DNA from: Gammaproteobacteria bacterium
GTDB lineage: Bacteria > Pseudomonadota > Gammaproteobacteria > JAJFKG01
Direction: 5' to 3'
NCBI GenBank assembly: GCA_021773335.1
Contig: JAJFKG010000002.1
Location: 1 to 38,869 of the forward strand
Length of the DNA stretch: 38,869 nt
The translations under genes and the position numbers were made by a program. The stretch's first letter is position 1; each line of letters begins with the position of its first letter. Shown here one piece after another: positions 25,457 to 34,861 of this stretch. Under the pieces are notes generated by a model. It was not told where the DNA came from, searched no databases, and saw only the letters and a list, made by a program, of their open reading frames with translations.

Positions 25457-26725
25457 TTACAGCGGTAATTCCACATTTACCGCAAGTCCACCTCCTTCAC
25501 GATTTTTTAAGGTTAATTCTCCACCGTGGAATTGGATGATCTGTTTGGCAACTGCTAGCCCCAAACCCACGTTGCCGCCTTGTTGCGGAAACCGCGTGTC
25601 AACCTGATAGAAAGGCTGCAAGACCTTTTCAATATCTTGCTCAGGAATACCCGGCCCATCATCAGCAACAGTAATTGTAACGCTATGCTCACCTTGCACT
25701 AATGAAACCCATACCGCCTTACTATAGCGTTCGGCGTTATTGATGATATTGGTAAATACGCGCTTTAGCGCAATTGGACGGCCATGGAAACGGACACGAT
25801 TCACCTCAGTCGAAAACTCAATATTGTAGCCCATCTCAATCATATCCTCGCAAATCGAAGATATCAACGAAACCAAATCCAACCAGGTTTCTTCTTCATG
25901 CTGACTATCTTCCTTAGCAAAGGCAAGAATTTGATTAATCATTAACTCCATTTCATTTAAATCTTTCAACACCTTCTTATATTGTTCAGGATCATGAATA
26001 TTTTGTGCGCGCAACTTTAAGCGTGTGATTGGCGTACGCAAGTCATGTGAGATAGCCGCCAACATTTGCGTACGATCGCGTATCAAACCTTTAATACGCT
26101 GCTGCATTTTATTCATCGCCGAGGCGCTTTCACGTACTAGAGATGGCCCATTGGTTGTTAACGGCTCGGTATTGATATCAATCCCTAGCCGATCAGCCGC
26201 AACCTTAAATTGTTTTAATGGTTGTGCAAAACGTCTAAATGTCCACATACAAATCAGCACAGCCGTCAACACTATCACATCAATAATAATCAACAATATC
26301 TGAATATGCAGCTGCGGCTTTGAAATCGTCGCTTTGAAATTTATCCAAGAGCCATCATGTAGTTGAAATGACACTTGTGGCTGCTCTGGATGTTTTAATT
26401 GTTTGCCTATTTTCCATAGATTGTAATGGGTAAAACGCCAAGACCACTTAGGCTTTTGCGTAATAGAGATTGACAGGTTGGGACCATGCATGCCGCGCAG
26501 TAATTGTTCGCGATGTTCAATTGGGGTGATATCTGCTAAGTGAATAATACTAACAACTGTGTGAATAATTTCAGTTTTGCGAAATTCACGCTCCATCTGC
26601 AAATTTGAGTTGGTATACATCAATAGAATTACTAAATGAAAAGCAACAATCAGCAATAACACGATCAGTAGCATCGGCCATGAGAACGTGCGTTTAATCA
26701 TGCGCTTTGAACGACGTGCAATCAT
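25457..26725 (-). CDS. EnvZ-like sensor histidine kinase
   Basis: An inner-membrane kinase, 422 residues from the ATG at 26725. It has two spans (about 17-37 and 141-161) around a periplasmic sensor of about 105 residues, a HAMP linker (RRFAQPLKQFKVAADRLG), the phospho-acceptor motif AAISHDLRTPITRLKLRA (His227), the N-box FTNIINNAERYSKAV, the G1 box DDGPGIPEQD and the G2 box GNVGLGLAVAKQIIQFHGG. The HisKA box closely follows EnvZ (SHDLRTPLTRI). The chosen start overlaps the regulator stop in ATGA with GGTGA upstream; an in-frame ATG at 26743 lacks a ribosome site. The signal sensed is unknown. Confidence 0.9.
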   Translation of the reverse strand: MIARRSKRMIKRTFSWPMLLIVLLLIVAFHLVILLMYTNSNLQMEREFRKTEIIHTVVSIIHLADITPIEHREQLLRGMHGPNLSISITQKPKWSWRFTHYNLWKIGKQLKHPEQPQVSFQLHDGSWINFKATISKPQLHIQILLIIIDVIVLTAVLICMWTFRRFAQPLKQFKVAADRLGIDINTEPLTTNGPSLVRESASAMNKMQQRIKGLIRDRTQMLAAISHDLRTPITRLKLRAQNIHDPEQYKKVLKDLNEMELMINQILAFAKEDSQHEEETWLDLVSLISSICEDMIEMGYNIEFSTEVNRVRFHGRPIALKRVFTNIINNAERYSKAVWVSLVQGEHSVTITVADDGPGIPEQDIEKVLQPFYQVDTRFPQQGGNVGLGLAVAKQIIQFHGGELTLKNREGGGLAVNVELPL

Positions 26726-27441
26726 AAGCGTTTCACCGTACATGAAAAAATATAGCCACCACCACGCACCGTTTTAATGAGCTGTGGACTCTTGGGATTC
26801 TCTTCAATCTTCTGCCGAATACGGCTAATTTGCACATCGATACTACGATCGAAAGGCCCTGCTTCGCGATTACGGGTAATATCTAGCAAATTATCGCGCG
26901 TCATCACCCGGCCAGGATGTTCGATTAAAGCGACGAGTAATTCATATTCACCCGCACTCAAGCTAATTTCAACATCATCCGGTGCTAATAAACGCCGTCT
27001 TCCCATATCCAAGCGCCAACCAGAAAATTCATAAATAACATGATCACTTGCAAACTTATGCTCGGTAGGTTGATCAACACGGCGCAAAATTGCCTTTGCG
27101 CGTGCTAATAATTCTCGTGGACTAAAGGGCTTTGCAATATAATCATCGGCCCCTAATTCTAACCCCACAATGCGATCGCTTTCTTCGCCACTCGCGGTTA
27201 ACATAATAATGGGGACATGAGAGTGCTGGCGTACTTGACGACAAAGCTCAAATCCATCCATACCCGGCATCATAATATCGAGAATGATCAAATCGAACTG
27301 TTGCTCTTGCAATGAGCTTAACATCTCTTCCCCATTGCACGCTGTGCTGACCTGGTAATTATGCTGAGCGAGAAAATTACTTAATAACTGGCGAATATCT
27401 TGGTCATCGTCAACCACTAAGAAATGCTTTGTTTTTTCCAT
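26722..27441 (-). CDS. ompR: OmpR-like response regulator
   Basis: A 239-residue DNA-binding regulator. Receiver domain: acidic pocket VVDDDQD, phosphorylated Asp55 in LIILDIMMPGMDG, Thr82, Lys104 in YIAKPFSPREL. The winged-helix output domain ends DRSIDVQISRIRQKIEENP and TVRGGGYIFS, strikingly close to E. coli OmpR (ERSIDVQISRLRRMVEEDP). OmpR binds tandem boxes with 10-base periodicity; two such sites with TGTAACA repeats occur 2-5 kb away near an outer-membrane gene. It lies 36 bases after putA, so the pair may be co-transcribed with putA. The ompR name reflects similarity; regulon is not demonstrated. Confidence 0.85.
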   Translation of the reverse strand: MEKTKHFLVVDDDQDIRQLLSNFLAQHNYQVSTACNGEEMLSSLQEQQFDLIILDIMMPGMDGFELCRQVRQHSHVPIIMLTASGEESDRIVGLELGADDYIAKPFSPRELLARAKAILRRVDQPTEHKFASDHVIYEFSGWRLDMGRRRLLAPDDVEISLSAGEYELLVALIEHPGRVMTRDNLLDITRNREAGPFDRSIDVQISRIRQKIEENPKSPQLIKTVRGGGYIFSCTVKRL

Positions 27442-27477
27442 AATACGCTTAATTTCCTTGGTTCATAAACCCTACTG

Positions 27478-30400
27478 CTAATCGTCTTCCTCTAGAGATA
27501 ACAATGACGCATTACCACCGGAAGCAGTGGTATTAATGGAAATACTGCGCTCATTACACAAACGCGGCAAATAATGAGGTCCCCCTGCCTTAGGCCCGGT
27601 CCCTGATAACCCTTCGCCACCAAATGGTTGCACACCAACAACTGCACCAATAATATTACGATTTACGTACACATTACCAGCTCGGATACGCTGATCAACA
27701 TATGCAATGGTTTCATCAATCCGACTATGGACACCTAACGTCAAACCATAACCGGTGTTATTGATCGCGGCAATGACTTTATCTAAGTCTTTCGCTTTAT
27801 AGCGAATCACATGCAGGATTGGCCCAAATACTTCATGGGTTAAACGATCTAAACTATCAATTTCATACGCGCAGGGCGCAATAAAGGTCCCTGCCTGACA
27901 ACTCGCGGGTAATTCCACACGATAGATTAGCTGCGCTTCTTTATCCATGCGTTGAATATGTTTATTGAGCATCGTACGTGCTTCTTCATCGATGACAGGC
28001 CCAATATCGGTCGCCAACAAACTGGGGTCACCAACCTGTAGCTGTGCCATTGCGCCACTAAGCATTTTAATCATTTCATCGGCCACATCACTTTGTAAGA
28101 ATAATACACGTAAAGCCGAGCAGCGCTGGCCTGCACTACCAAAAGCCGACGCCAGAACATCAACACTCAATTGCTCGGGTAATGCAGTGGAATCAACGAT
28201 CATTGCATTTTGACCGCCTGTTTCCGCAATCAAAGGAATAATAGGGCCTGGACGTTGCGCCAAGCTTTGGTTAATAGAGCGTGCCGTTGTGGTAGAGCCA
28301 GTAAACATCACTACTTTAATCCGTTCATCAACGACTAAACGTGCCCCCACTGTTTCACCTTGGCCTGGCAACAGATGTAATACATCTCGTGGAATACCCG
28401 CCTCATGCAAGAGGCGTACTGCAGCGCTGGCAATCAGCGTTGTTTGTTCTGCTGGTTTTGCTAAGACCGGATTACCTACTACTAATGCTGCACTCACTTG
28501 CCCTAGAAAAATTGCCAAGGGAAAGTTCCAGGGGCTAATGCATAATACCGGCCCACGAGCATGCATACTCAATTGATTTAATTCGCCTGTCGGACCTTGC
28601 AATGTAATAGGCAATGCCAAATCTTGCTCAGCACGCAACGCATAGTAACGACAAAAATCGATAGCTTCGCGTACTTCAGACAGCGCATCTATGATAGTTT
28701 TACCTGCTTCGCGAATCGCCAATGCCATGAGTGCACTGCGGTTTTCCTGCAACAAATCAGCCATACGCCGCAAACATGCGCTACGTTCTTGCACTGGCGT
28801 TTTCCGCCAACGATAAGCTGCTTGACTAGCACTTTGTAACGCTTGCTCAATTTGTGCTTCTTGCGCTTGTGCTGTCATACCAACAACGCGTTGACGATCA
28901 GTCGGATCACGCACTTCAATGGTCAGTGAATCGAGATCCTTACCATCAACAATCGGGCCACCTTGCCATGTCTGACTAGCTGCTTGCGACAATTCTTGTG
29001 CCAAATCTTCTAGCACCAAATAATTCGTGAGGTCTAGACCTAGTGAATTCTTGCGAGCTTCGCCATAGATATCGGCGGGCAACGGGATTTTAGGATGAGG
29101 CTTATATACCAAGTGTTTGATGCGCACGACAGGATCTGAGGCCAGTTGATCCAGCGGCGCTTTTTCATCGATTAAGCGATTCACAAATGAAGTATTGGCA
29201 CCATTTTCTAATAAACGTCGTACTAGATAAGCGAGTAAAGCTTTATGGCTACCAACCGGTGCGTAAATACGACAAGGTATATTACGTTGCTTGGGGCCAA
29301 CGATCTGTGAATACAGCGCCTCTCCCATACCATGTAAACATTGAAATTCAAAATCATGGCACTTACCGACTAACGCTAATATGACCGCGACACTATAGGC
29401 ATTGTGGGTGGCAAACTGCGGATAAAAAGCCTCTGGATGTTGCAACAATTTACGTGCACAGGCAATGAATGAAACGTCCGTAGAATTTTTCCGCGTAAAG
29501 ACCGGATAACCTTCTAAACCTTTCACTTGGCTATCTTTGACTTCAGTATCCCAATAGGCACCCTTGATCAAACGCACCATTAGTCTTCGTTTATGACGCT
29601 GGCTTAACTCGACTAGCCAATCGATAACATACCAAGCGCGCTTTTGATAAGATTGCACGGCTAAACCAAAGCCTTCCCAACCTACCAGGGATGGATCGCC
29701 AAATACTGCCTCAATGATATCCAGTGAAAAATCCAAACGGTCCGCTTCTTCGGCATCAATCGTCATGCCAATGTCAGCTTGTTTGGCTAATTGTGCCAAT
29801 TCTAAAACGCGCGCTTGTAAAACAGGGAACACTCGTGCTTGTTGTGCGAATTCATAACGGGGGTGTAACGCTGATAACTTCACCGAGATACCAGGCCCTG
29901 TGATGGGACCTTGCCCTTTTGATGCCTTACCCAATGTTGTTATCGCATCTTTATAGGCTTGCAGATAACGCAGCGCATCTTCTTCCGTACGCGCCGCTTC
30001 ACCTAACATATCATACGAATAACGATAACCTTGTTGCTCTAAAGTGGTCGCACGTTTAAGTGCTTCTTGCATGCTACGGCCCATCACAAATTGACGACCT
30101 AAAATCCTCATCGCTTGGCTAACTGCAGCACGTATCACTGGTTCGCCACCACGATTGGCAATCTTTTTTAAGGCACTACCAAGGTTGTTAGACGTCACAT
30201 CTTTCCATGAAGCCACCCTACCCGTTAACATTAAGGCCCACGTCGTGGCATTCACAAAAAAAGAATCTTGCTGAGTCTCGCGTCCCGTCCAATCAGCAGA
30301 AGAAATTTTATCACGAATGAGGCGATCGACCGTTTCACTATCCGGCACACGCAACATTGCCTCGGCGAGACACATTAAGGCAGTACCTTCTTCACTATTT

Positions 30401-30639
30401 AAAGCATATTCATGGAGGAAATTATCGAGACTATTCTTACCTAACTTTAGTTGGCGTGCAGTGCTAACTAACTCACGTACCGTGCTATCAATCGTTTTAA
30501 GCACAGGCGCCGGCAAATGGGCAGCTTCGATGAGTTGTTCAATGCATTGCGCCTCGTCCATACGATAAGCACGACTAATTGCATCACGCAAATCACTGCG
30601 ATTCGGCACAGAGGAGAATACCATATTATTCGTTGTCAT
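27478..30639 (-). CDS. putA: Bifunctional proline dehydrogenase / L-glutamate gamma-semialdehyde dehydrogenase PutA
   Basis: It oxidises proline to glutamate in two steps, using FAD then NAD+. Of the 1053 residues, about 1-100 are an alpha-helical arm, then the proline dehydrogenase barrel (MTIDAEEADRLDFSLDII; RLMVRLIKGAYWDTEVK; YAPVGSHKALLAYLVRRLLENGANTSFV), and from about 580 the aldehyde dehydrogenase with ISPWNFPLAIFLGQ, MFTGSTTTAR, AETGGQNAMIVDSTA and the catalytic Cys in SAGQRCSALRVL. The N-terminal ribbon-helix-helix repressor of the 1320-residue enteric PutA is absent, so it cannot autoregulate that way. ATG at 30639 has GGAG 6 bases upstream; a GTG four codons earlier is less likely. 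Followed by an OmpR/EnvZ-like pair. Confidence 0.96.
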   Translation of the reverse strand: MTTNNMVFSSVPNRSDLRDAISRAYRMDEAQCIEQLIEAAHLPAPVLKTIDSTVRELVSTARQLKLGKNSLDNFLHEYALNSEEGTALMCLAEAMLRVPDSETVDRLIRDKISSADWTGRETQQDSFFVNATTWALMLTGRVASWKDVTSNNLGSALKKIANRGGEPVIRAAVSQAMRILGRQFVMGRSMQEALKRATTLEQQGYRYSYDMLGEAARTEEDALRYLQAYKDAITTLGKASKGQGPITGPGISVKLSALHPRYEFAQQARVFPVLQARVLELAQLAKQADIGMTIDAEEADRLDFSLDIIEAVFGDPSLVGWEGFGLAVQSYQKRAWYVIDWLVELSQRHKRRLMVRLIKGAYWDTEVKDSQVKGLEGYPVFTRKNSTDVSFIACARKLLQHPEAFYPQFATHNAYSVAVILALVGKCHDFEFQCLHGMGEALYSQIVGPKQRNIPCRIYAPVGSHKALLAYLVRRLLENGANTSFVNRLIDEKAPLDQLASDPVVRIKHLVYKPHPKIPLPADIYGEARKNSLGLDLTNYLVLEDLAQELSQAASQTWQGGPIVDGKDLDSLTIEVRDPTDRQRVVGMTAQAQEAQIEQALQSASQAAYRWRKTPVQERSACLRRMADLLQENRSALMALAIREAGKTIIDALSEVREAIDFCRYYALRAEQDLALPITLQGPTGELNQLSMHARGPVLCISPWNFPLAIFLGQVSAALVVGNPVLAKPAEQTTLIASAAVRLLHEAGIPRDVLHLLPGQGETVGARLVVDERIKVVMFTGSTTTARSINQSLAQRPGPIIPLIAETGGQNAMIVDSTALPEQLSVDVLASAFGSAGQRCSALRVLFLQSDVADEMIKMLSGAMAQLQVGDPSLLATDIGPVIDEEARTMLNKHIQRMDKEAQLIYRVELPASCQAGTFIAPCAYEIDSLDRLTHEVFGPILHVIRYKAKDLDKVIAAINNTGYGLTLGVHSRIDETIAYVDQRIRAGNVYVNRNIIGAVVGVQPFGGEGLSGTGPKAGGPHYLPRLCNERSISINTTASGGNASLLSLEEDD

Positions 30640-30708
30640 AAGCGTCTCCACGTCAGGGTCGCGGCATCATAGCAGAAAAGCCCAAACCTAGCTACGCATC
30701 CCAAATGG

Positions 30709-30738
30709 TTGGCCTGCTACGATAACATCCGCTAGAAT
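30709..30738 (+). promoter_or_regulatory. Candidate promoter of the glutamate synthase-like gene
   Basis: TTGGCC (30709-30714), an 18-base spacer and TAGAAT (30733-30738) lie 36 bases before the ATG. AGGGGAA precedes the ATG as a ribosome site. putA is divergent. Confidence 0.45.
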
Positions 30739-30773
30739 AGACACACTTTATAGCTGTCAGGGGAACGACAATC

Positions 30774-32348
30774 ATGCGTTTTTACTTCTTGCTCTTATCA
30801 ATCATCAGCGTTGTAGTCATTGAAGCCATCGCCCTATTTTGGGAGCCTGTTCTATTTGCCTACATTATTGTTGCACCACTGGTGCTGGTCGGCATTTACG
30901 ATATCACGCAAAAAAGACACACTATTCTACGTAACTTTCCCGTAATTGGTCATTTTCGCTTCATGTTTGAAAAGATCAGTCCAGAGATACACCAGTATTT
31001 CATTGAGTCTGATCTTGATGGCCGTCCTTTCAATCGCCAACAGCGTTCAATTGTCTACCAACGCGCGAAAAAAGTCCTAGACACCCTCCCCTATGGCACA
31101 CGCAAAGACGTACATCACTTAGGTTATGAATGGCTCAATCATTCCTTAGCCGCAAAAAAAACTACCGGCAAAGAACCACGTATCCGCATTGGTGGTGAAC
31201 AATGCCATCAACCTTACATGGCTTCCTTACTCAACATATCGGCAATGAGCTTTGGAGCATTGAGTAAAAATGCCATTTTAGCCTTAAACCTTGGCGCGAA
31301 GACCGGCGGCTTTTACCACAATACCGGCGAAGGTGGTCTAAGCCAATATCATTTACAAAATGGTGGTGATGTCGTTTGGCAGTTGGGTACAGGCTATTTT
31401 GGCTGCCGCACCAATAGCGGCGATTTTGACGCCCATCTTTTTCAAGAAAAGGCGGCACACACTTGCGTTAAAATGATCGAAATTAAAATATCTCAGGGCG
31501 CCAAGCCTGGACACGGCGGTATTTTGCCTGCCGCTAAGGTGACTCCCGAAATCGCCGAAATTCGCGGCGTGCCATTAAGTGAAGATGTCATCTCACCGCC
31601 TTGCCATAGTGCATTTGATTCACCCAAAAGCTTACTGAATTTTATTACTACGCTACGCGAACTCAGTGGCGGTAAACCCATCGGCTTTAAATTGTGCGTC
31701 GGTCGACGCTCTGAATTTCTCAGTATTTGTAAAGCAATGTTGGAAATGGGCGTGTATCCAGACTTTATTACGGTGGATGGTGCAGAAGGTGGAACCGGTG
31801 CCGCACCATTAGAATTCTCTAATGCCGTTGGGACACCATTAAATGAAGGTTTGTCGTTTGTCCACAACGCCTTAGTGGGTTGTGGATTACGTGATAAACT
31901 TCGCCTTATTTGCTCTGGTAAACTGACCACGGGCTTTGAAATTGTGAGTAAACTAGCGATGGGCGCTGACCTGTGTAACTCTGCACGCGGTATGATGATG
32001 TCTTTGGGCTGTATCCAATCACTGCAGTGTAACAACAACCATTGTCCGACTGGGGTTACTACACAAAACCCTGAGCTAGTAAGAGGCTTGGTCATTAGCG
32101 AAAAATATAAGCGCGTGGCTAACTTCCATGCCGGCAGCGTCGAAAGTGTGTTAGAATTAGTCGCAGCTGCAGGCCTGGATAGTCCTGCTGATTTGCGCCC
32201 ATATCACATTTATCGACGCATCAGCGAAACCAAAGTACAGCGCTTAGATGAAGTTTATCACTACCTCGAACCCGGAGATTTACTCAAAGATCCAGTTCCT
32301 GAGCATTTTGCCGTACATTGGCACAAAGCGAATGCCGAACGATTTTAA
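30774..32348 (+). CDS. FMN-binding glutamate synthase family protein, membrane-anchored
   Basis: The 524 residues begin with two membrane helices (FYFLLLSIISVVVIEAIALF and VLFAYIIVAPLVLVGIY) followed by the FMN-binding TIM barrel of the glutamate synthase large subunit: ISAMSFGALSKNAILALNLGA, NTGEGGLSQYH, PGHGGILPAAKVTPEIAEIRG, VDGAEGGTGAAPLEFSNAVG, and the 3Fe-4S cysteine motif CIQSLQCNNNHCPTG (C-x5-C-x4-C). The glutaminase domain and C-terminal beta-helix of GltB are missing, so it is not a complete glutamate synthase; archaeal-type and orphan homologues of this family have uncertain substrates. It is divergent from putA, whose product is glutamate, an intriguing metabolic adjacency. Confidence 0.85.
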   Translation: MRFYFLLLSIISVVVIEAIALFWEPVLFAYIIVAPLVLVGIYDITQKRHTILRNFPVIGHFRFMFEKISPEIHQYFIESDLDGRPFNRQQRSIVYQRAKKVLDTLPYGTRKDVHHLGYEWLNHSLAAKKTTGKEPRIRIGGEQCHQPYMASLLNISAMSFGALSKNAILALNLGAKTGGFYHNTGEGGLSQYHLQNGGDVVWQLGTGYFGCRTNSGDFDAHLFQEKAAHTCVKMIEIKISQGAKPGHGGILPAAKVTPEIAEIRGVPLSEDVISPPCHSAFDSPKSLLNFITTLRELSGGKPIGFKLCVGRRSEFLSICKAMLEMGVYPDFITVDGAEGGTGAAPLEFSNAVGTPLNEGLSFVHNALVGCGLRDKLRLICSGKLTTGFEIVSKLAMGADLCNSARGMMMSLGCIQSLQCNNNHCPTGVTTQNPELVRGLVISEKYKRVANFHAGSVESVLELVAAAGLDSPADLRPYHIYRRISETKVQRLDEVYHYLEPGDLLKDPVPEHFAVHWHKANAERF

Positions 32349-32414
32349 TAACAAACGCAAGCATGTAACACACTCCGGGCACAAATAGGCATTAAATAAT
32401 TTACAGAGAAAAAC

Positions 32415-34121
32415 ATGAAGACCAGTCAATACCTGTTGAACACCTTTAAAGAAACCCCCGCTGATGCTGAATTAATTAGTCATCGGCTTATGTTACGCGC
32501 CGGCATGATCCGCAAACTCGCTGCTGGTATTTATACCTGGTTACCCTTAGGTTATCGTGTCTTACGTAAAGTCGAAAATATCGTGCGTGAAGAAATGGAT
32601 AAAGCTGGCGCACAAGAGATTTTGATGCCAGCGGTACAACCTGCGGAGTTATGGCAAGAGTCAGGGCGCTGGAATGATTACGGCCCTGAGCTTTTACGTT
32701 TTGTAGATCGCCACCAACGCGAATTTTGTTTTGGCCCTACACATGAAGAAATCGTGACTGATTTTGCGCGTCGCGATCTTAATAGCTATAAGCAATTACC
32801 GATGATTCTTTATCAAATCCAAACCAAGTTTCGCGATGAAGTACGTCCACGTTTCGGCGTTATGCGTGCGCGTGAATTCATGATGAAAGATGCTTATTCG
32901 TTCGGGATCGATAAGGCTTCCTTACAGCAAAGTTACGATTTGATGTATGCCACTTACACCAAGATATTTGATCGTTTAGGTTTAGAATATCGCGCGGTAC
33001 TTGCTGACTCGGGCAGTATCGGCGGTGATTTTTCACATGAGTTTCAGGTACTCGCTGCCTCTGGTGAAGATGTGATTGCCTACAGTGATAAGAGTGATTA
33101 CGCTGCCAATATCGAACGTGCGACCAGTCTGGCACAAGAAGGCAAACGTATGCAAGCTGGCGATGCGATGCAAAGCGTGGATACGCCGACTCAAACCAGT
33201 ATTGCTGCAGTCAGTGACTTATTAAACGTGCAACCTGAACAAACCTTAAAAACACTGTTGGTCGTTGGTAGTAAGATGCCAATCGTAGCATTGTGTGTGC
33301 GCGGTGATCATGAACTCAATATTATCAAAGCAGAGAAACTTGCCCAAGTCGCAAGCCCGTTAACCTTTGTCCCTGATCAAGAAATTAAAGCAGCACTCAA
33401 ATGTGCCCCTGGATTCATCGGTCCTGTCGATTTATCTATCCCCGTTATCGTTGATAACGATGCAGCACAGCTAGCTAACTTTGTATGTGGCGCCAATAGT
33501 GACGGTAAGCACCTGATTAATGTCAATTGGGGACGCGACTTAGCCGAACCAAAAACCGCAGATTTACGCAGTGTGCTTGCCGGTGATCCTAGCCCCGATG
33601 GCAAAGGCAGTTTGCAGTTAGCACGCGGTATCGAAGTGGGACATATTTTCCAATTTGACACGAAATACAGCGACCCGATGAATGCCTCCGTCTTAGACGA
33701 CAATGGCAAGAATGTGAATATGCTGATGGGATCTTACGGCATTGGCATATCACGCATCGTCGCCGCAGCCATCGAACAAAATCACGATGACAATGGCATC
33801 ATATGGCCGGATGCACTGGCTCCTTTTCATGTCGCTTTAGTCGCAATTAACTTAAAACGCTCTTACCGAGTACAAGAAGCTTGTGACAAACTTTATAACG
33901 AGCTACAAGCCGCAGGGATATCTGTGCTGTTTGATAACCGTAACGAACGTCCTGGCGTCATGTTTGCAGATATGGATTTAATCGGCATCCCGCATCGTTT
34001 AGTCATCAGTGAACGCGGTTTAGACACAGGCACTATTGAATATAAACATCGCCGCGCCGAGCAAGCTGAACATTTAGCCTTAGAGGGTATCGTGAAGGAG
34101 CTGACACATAAATTGGCTTGA
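32415..34121 (+). CDS. proS: Prolyl-tRNA synthetase (bacterial type with editing domain)
   Basis: It charges tRNA-Pro. The 568 residues begin [20 protein letters not shown] and contain class II motif 1 ([22 protein letters not shown] region, read here as [13 protein letters not shown]), motif 2 ([25 protein letters not shown]), an inserted YbaK-like editing domain at about 225-400 ([35 protein letters not shown]), motif 3 ([18 protein letters not shown]) and the C-terminal anticodon-binding domain ([32 protein letters not shown]). Length is normal. GAGAAA precedes the ATG. Single gene; the next gene downstream is a convergent relic. Confidence 0.97.
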   Translation: MKTSQYLLNTFKETPADAELISHRLMLRAGMIRKLAAGIYTWLPLGYRVLRKVENIVREEMDKAGAQEILMPAVQPAELWQESGRWNDYGPELLRFVDRHQREFCFGPTHEEIVTDFARRDLNSYKQLPMILYQIQTKFRDEVRPRFGVMRAREFMMKDAYSFGIDKASLQQSYDLMYATYTKIFDRLGLEYRAVLADSGSIGGDFSHEFQVLAASGEDVIAYSDKSDYAANIERATSLAQEGKRMQAGDAMQSVDTPTQTSIAAVSDLLNVQPEQTLKTLLVVGSKMPIVALCVRGDHELNIIKAEKLAQVASPLTFVPDQEIKAALKCAPGFIGPVDLSIPVIVDNDAAQLANFVCGANSDGKHLINVNWGRDLAEPKTADLRSVLAGDPSPDGKGSLQLARGIEVGHIFQFDTKYSDPMNASVLDDNGKNVNMLMGSYGIGISRIVAAAIEQNHDDNGIIWPDALAPFHVALVAINLKRSYRVQEACDKLYNELQAAGISVLFDNRNERPGVMFADMDLIGIPHRLVISERGLDTGTIEYKHRRAEQAEHLALEGIVKELTHKLA

Positions 34122-34139
34122 TAGACGTTAAGGTTAGCA

Positions 34140-34729
34140 TTATAAATTTGCCAGATGATTGTTTATCCGCCTCAATATAGCTTGGAACTTAGGTTGCTTG
34201 CCAAAATAAATTGCTGATTTCTTCTCAAATTCTTTTGTGTATAACTCTCTTGTTGTTTGCTCAAAGCCAAGCTCCAAAACAACACCTGGTTTTAAAGCAT
34301 CTATTGCAGAAAGCAGTGAGCTATATTCTCTTCGAACACCTGCACTACGCATTTTTTTTGGCTCATCAAAGTTATGAGCACGCGAAAATTGCATTCGAGC
34401 AATATTGAGTTCATTGGCAATTGCATTGAAAAATTTTCTCTACCTTTGATGTGAGCAGGTTTAGCATGATTTTTACCTGTCTTAACATCTATTGAGTCAT
34501 CAGGGTGAATTTGTATATCAATATCCTCACTAAAACGTTCAATAATATTAAAGCCTTTTGATAAAGATGTGCCTCCTTTTAATTCAAACTCTAATTTCTG
34601 CTGCTGCAAGCCCCATAAACAGTGCATTAACCAATAGTCTTTTTCTGCAATAATAGGGATAACCTGCTTCTCTTTTGCGACAACTTCAAGTAATTGCTTA
34701 AAATCTGAAATCTCATGCAGAAAAGGCAT
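34140..34729 (-). pseudogene. Frameshifted AbiEii/AbiGii-type nucleotidyltransferase toxin
   Basis: From ATG 34729 (GGAG 8 bases upstream) the first frame reads FELKGGTSLSKGFNIIERFS and EDIDIQIH, the GGTxLxK and EDID nucleotidyltransferase motifs of type IV AbiE toxins. Near 34433-34444 the family sequence moves to another frame, where RKFFNAIANELNIARMQFSR continues to a stop at 34140. A net one-base change near an AAAATTTTT run explains this. Each half also has its own stop (34301 and 34140). No AbiEi antitoxin lies upstream, and the C-terminus is short for the family (about 300 residues), so it is most likely an inactive remnant, unless the shift is a sequencing error. Confidence 0.8.
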
Positions 34730-34861
34730 CAAGTCAGCTCCCTAAAAAAAATTTTTGTCGCGACTTTGCCATATTTTTTTGCAAAATAATAAAATTAATC
34801 AGAAACAGCAGAAGCTTGGCACAATTCTAAGTGCATCCAAAAGAAAATATCTTACTAAACA

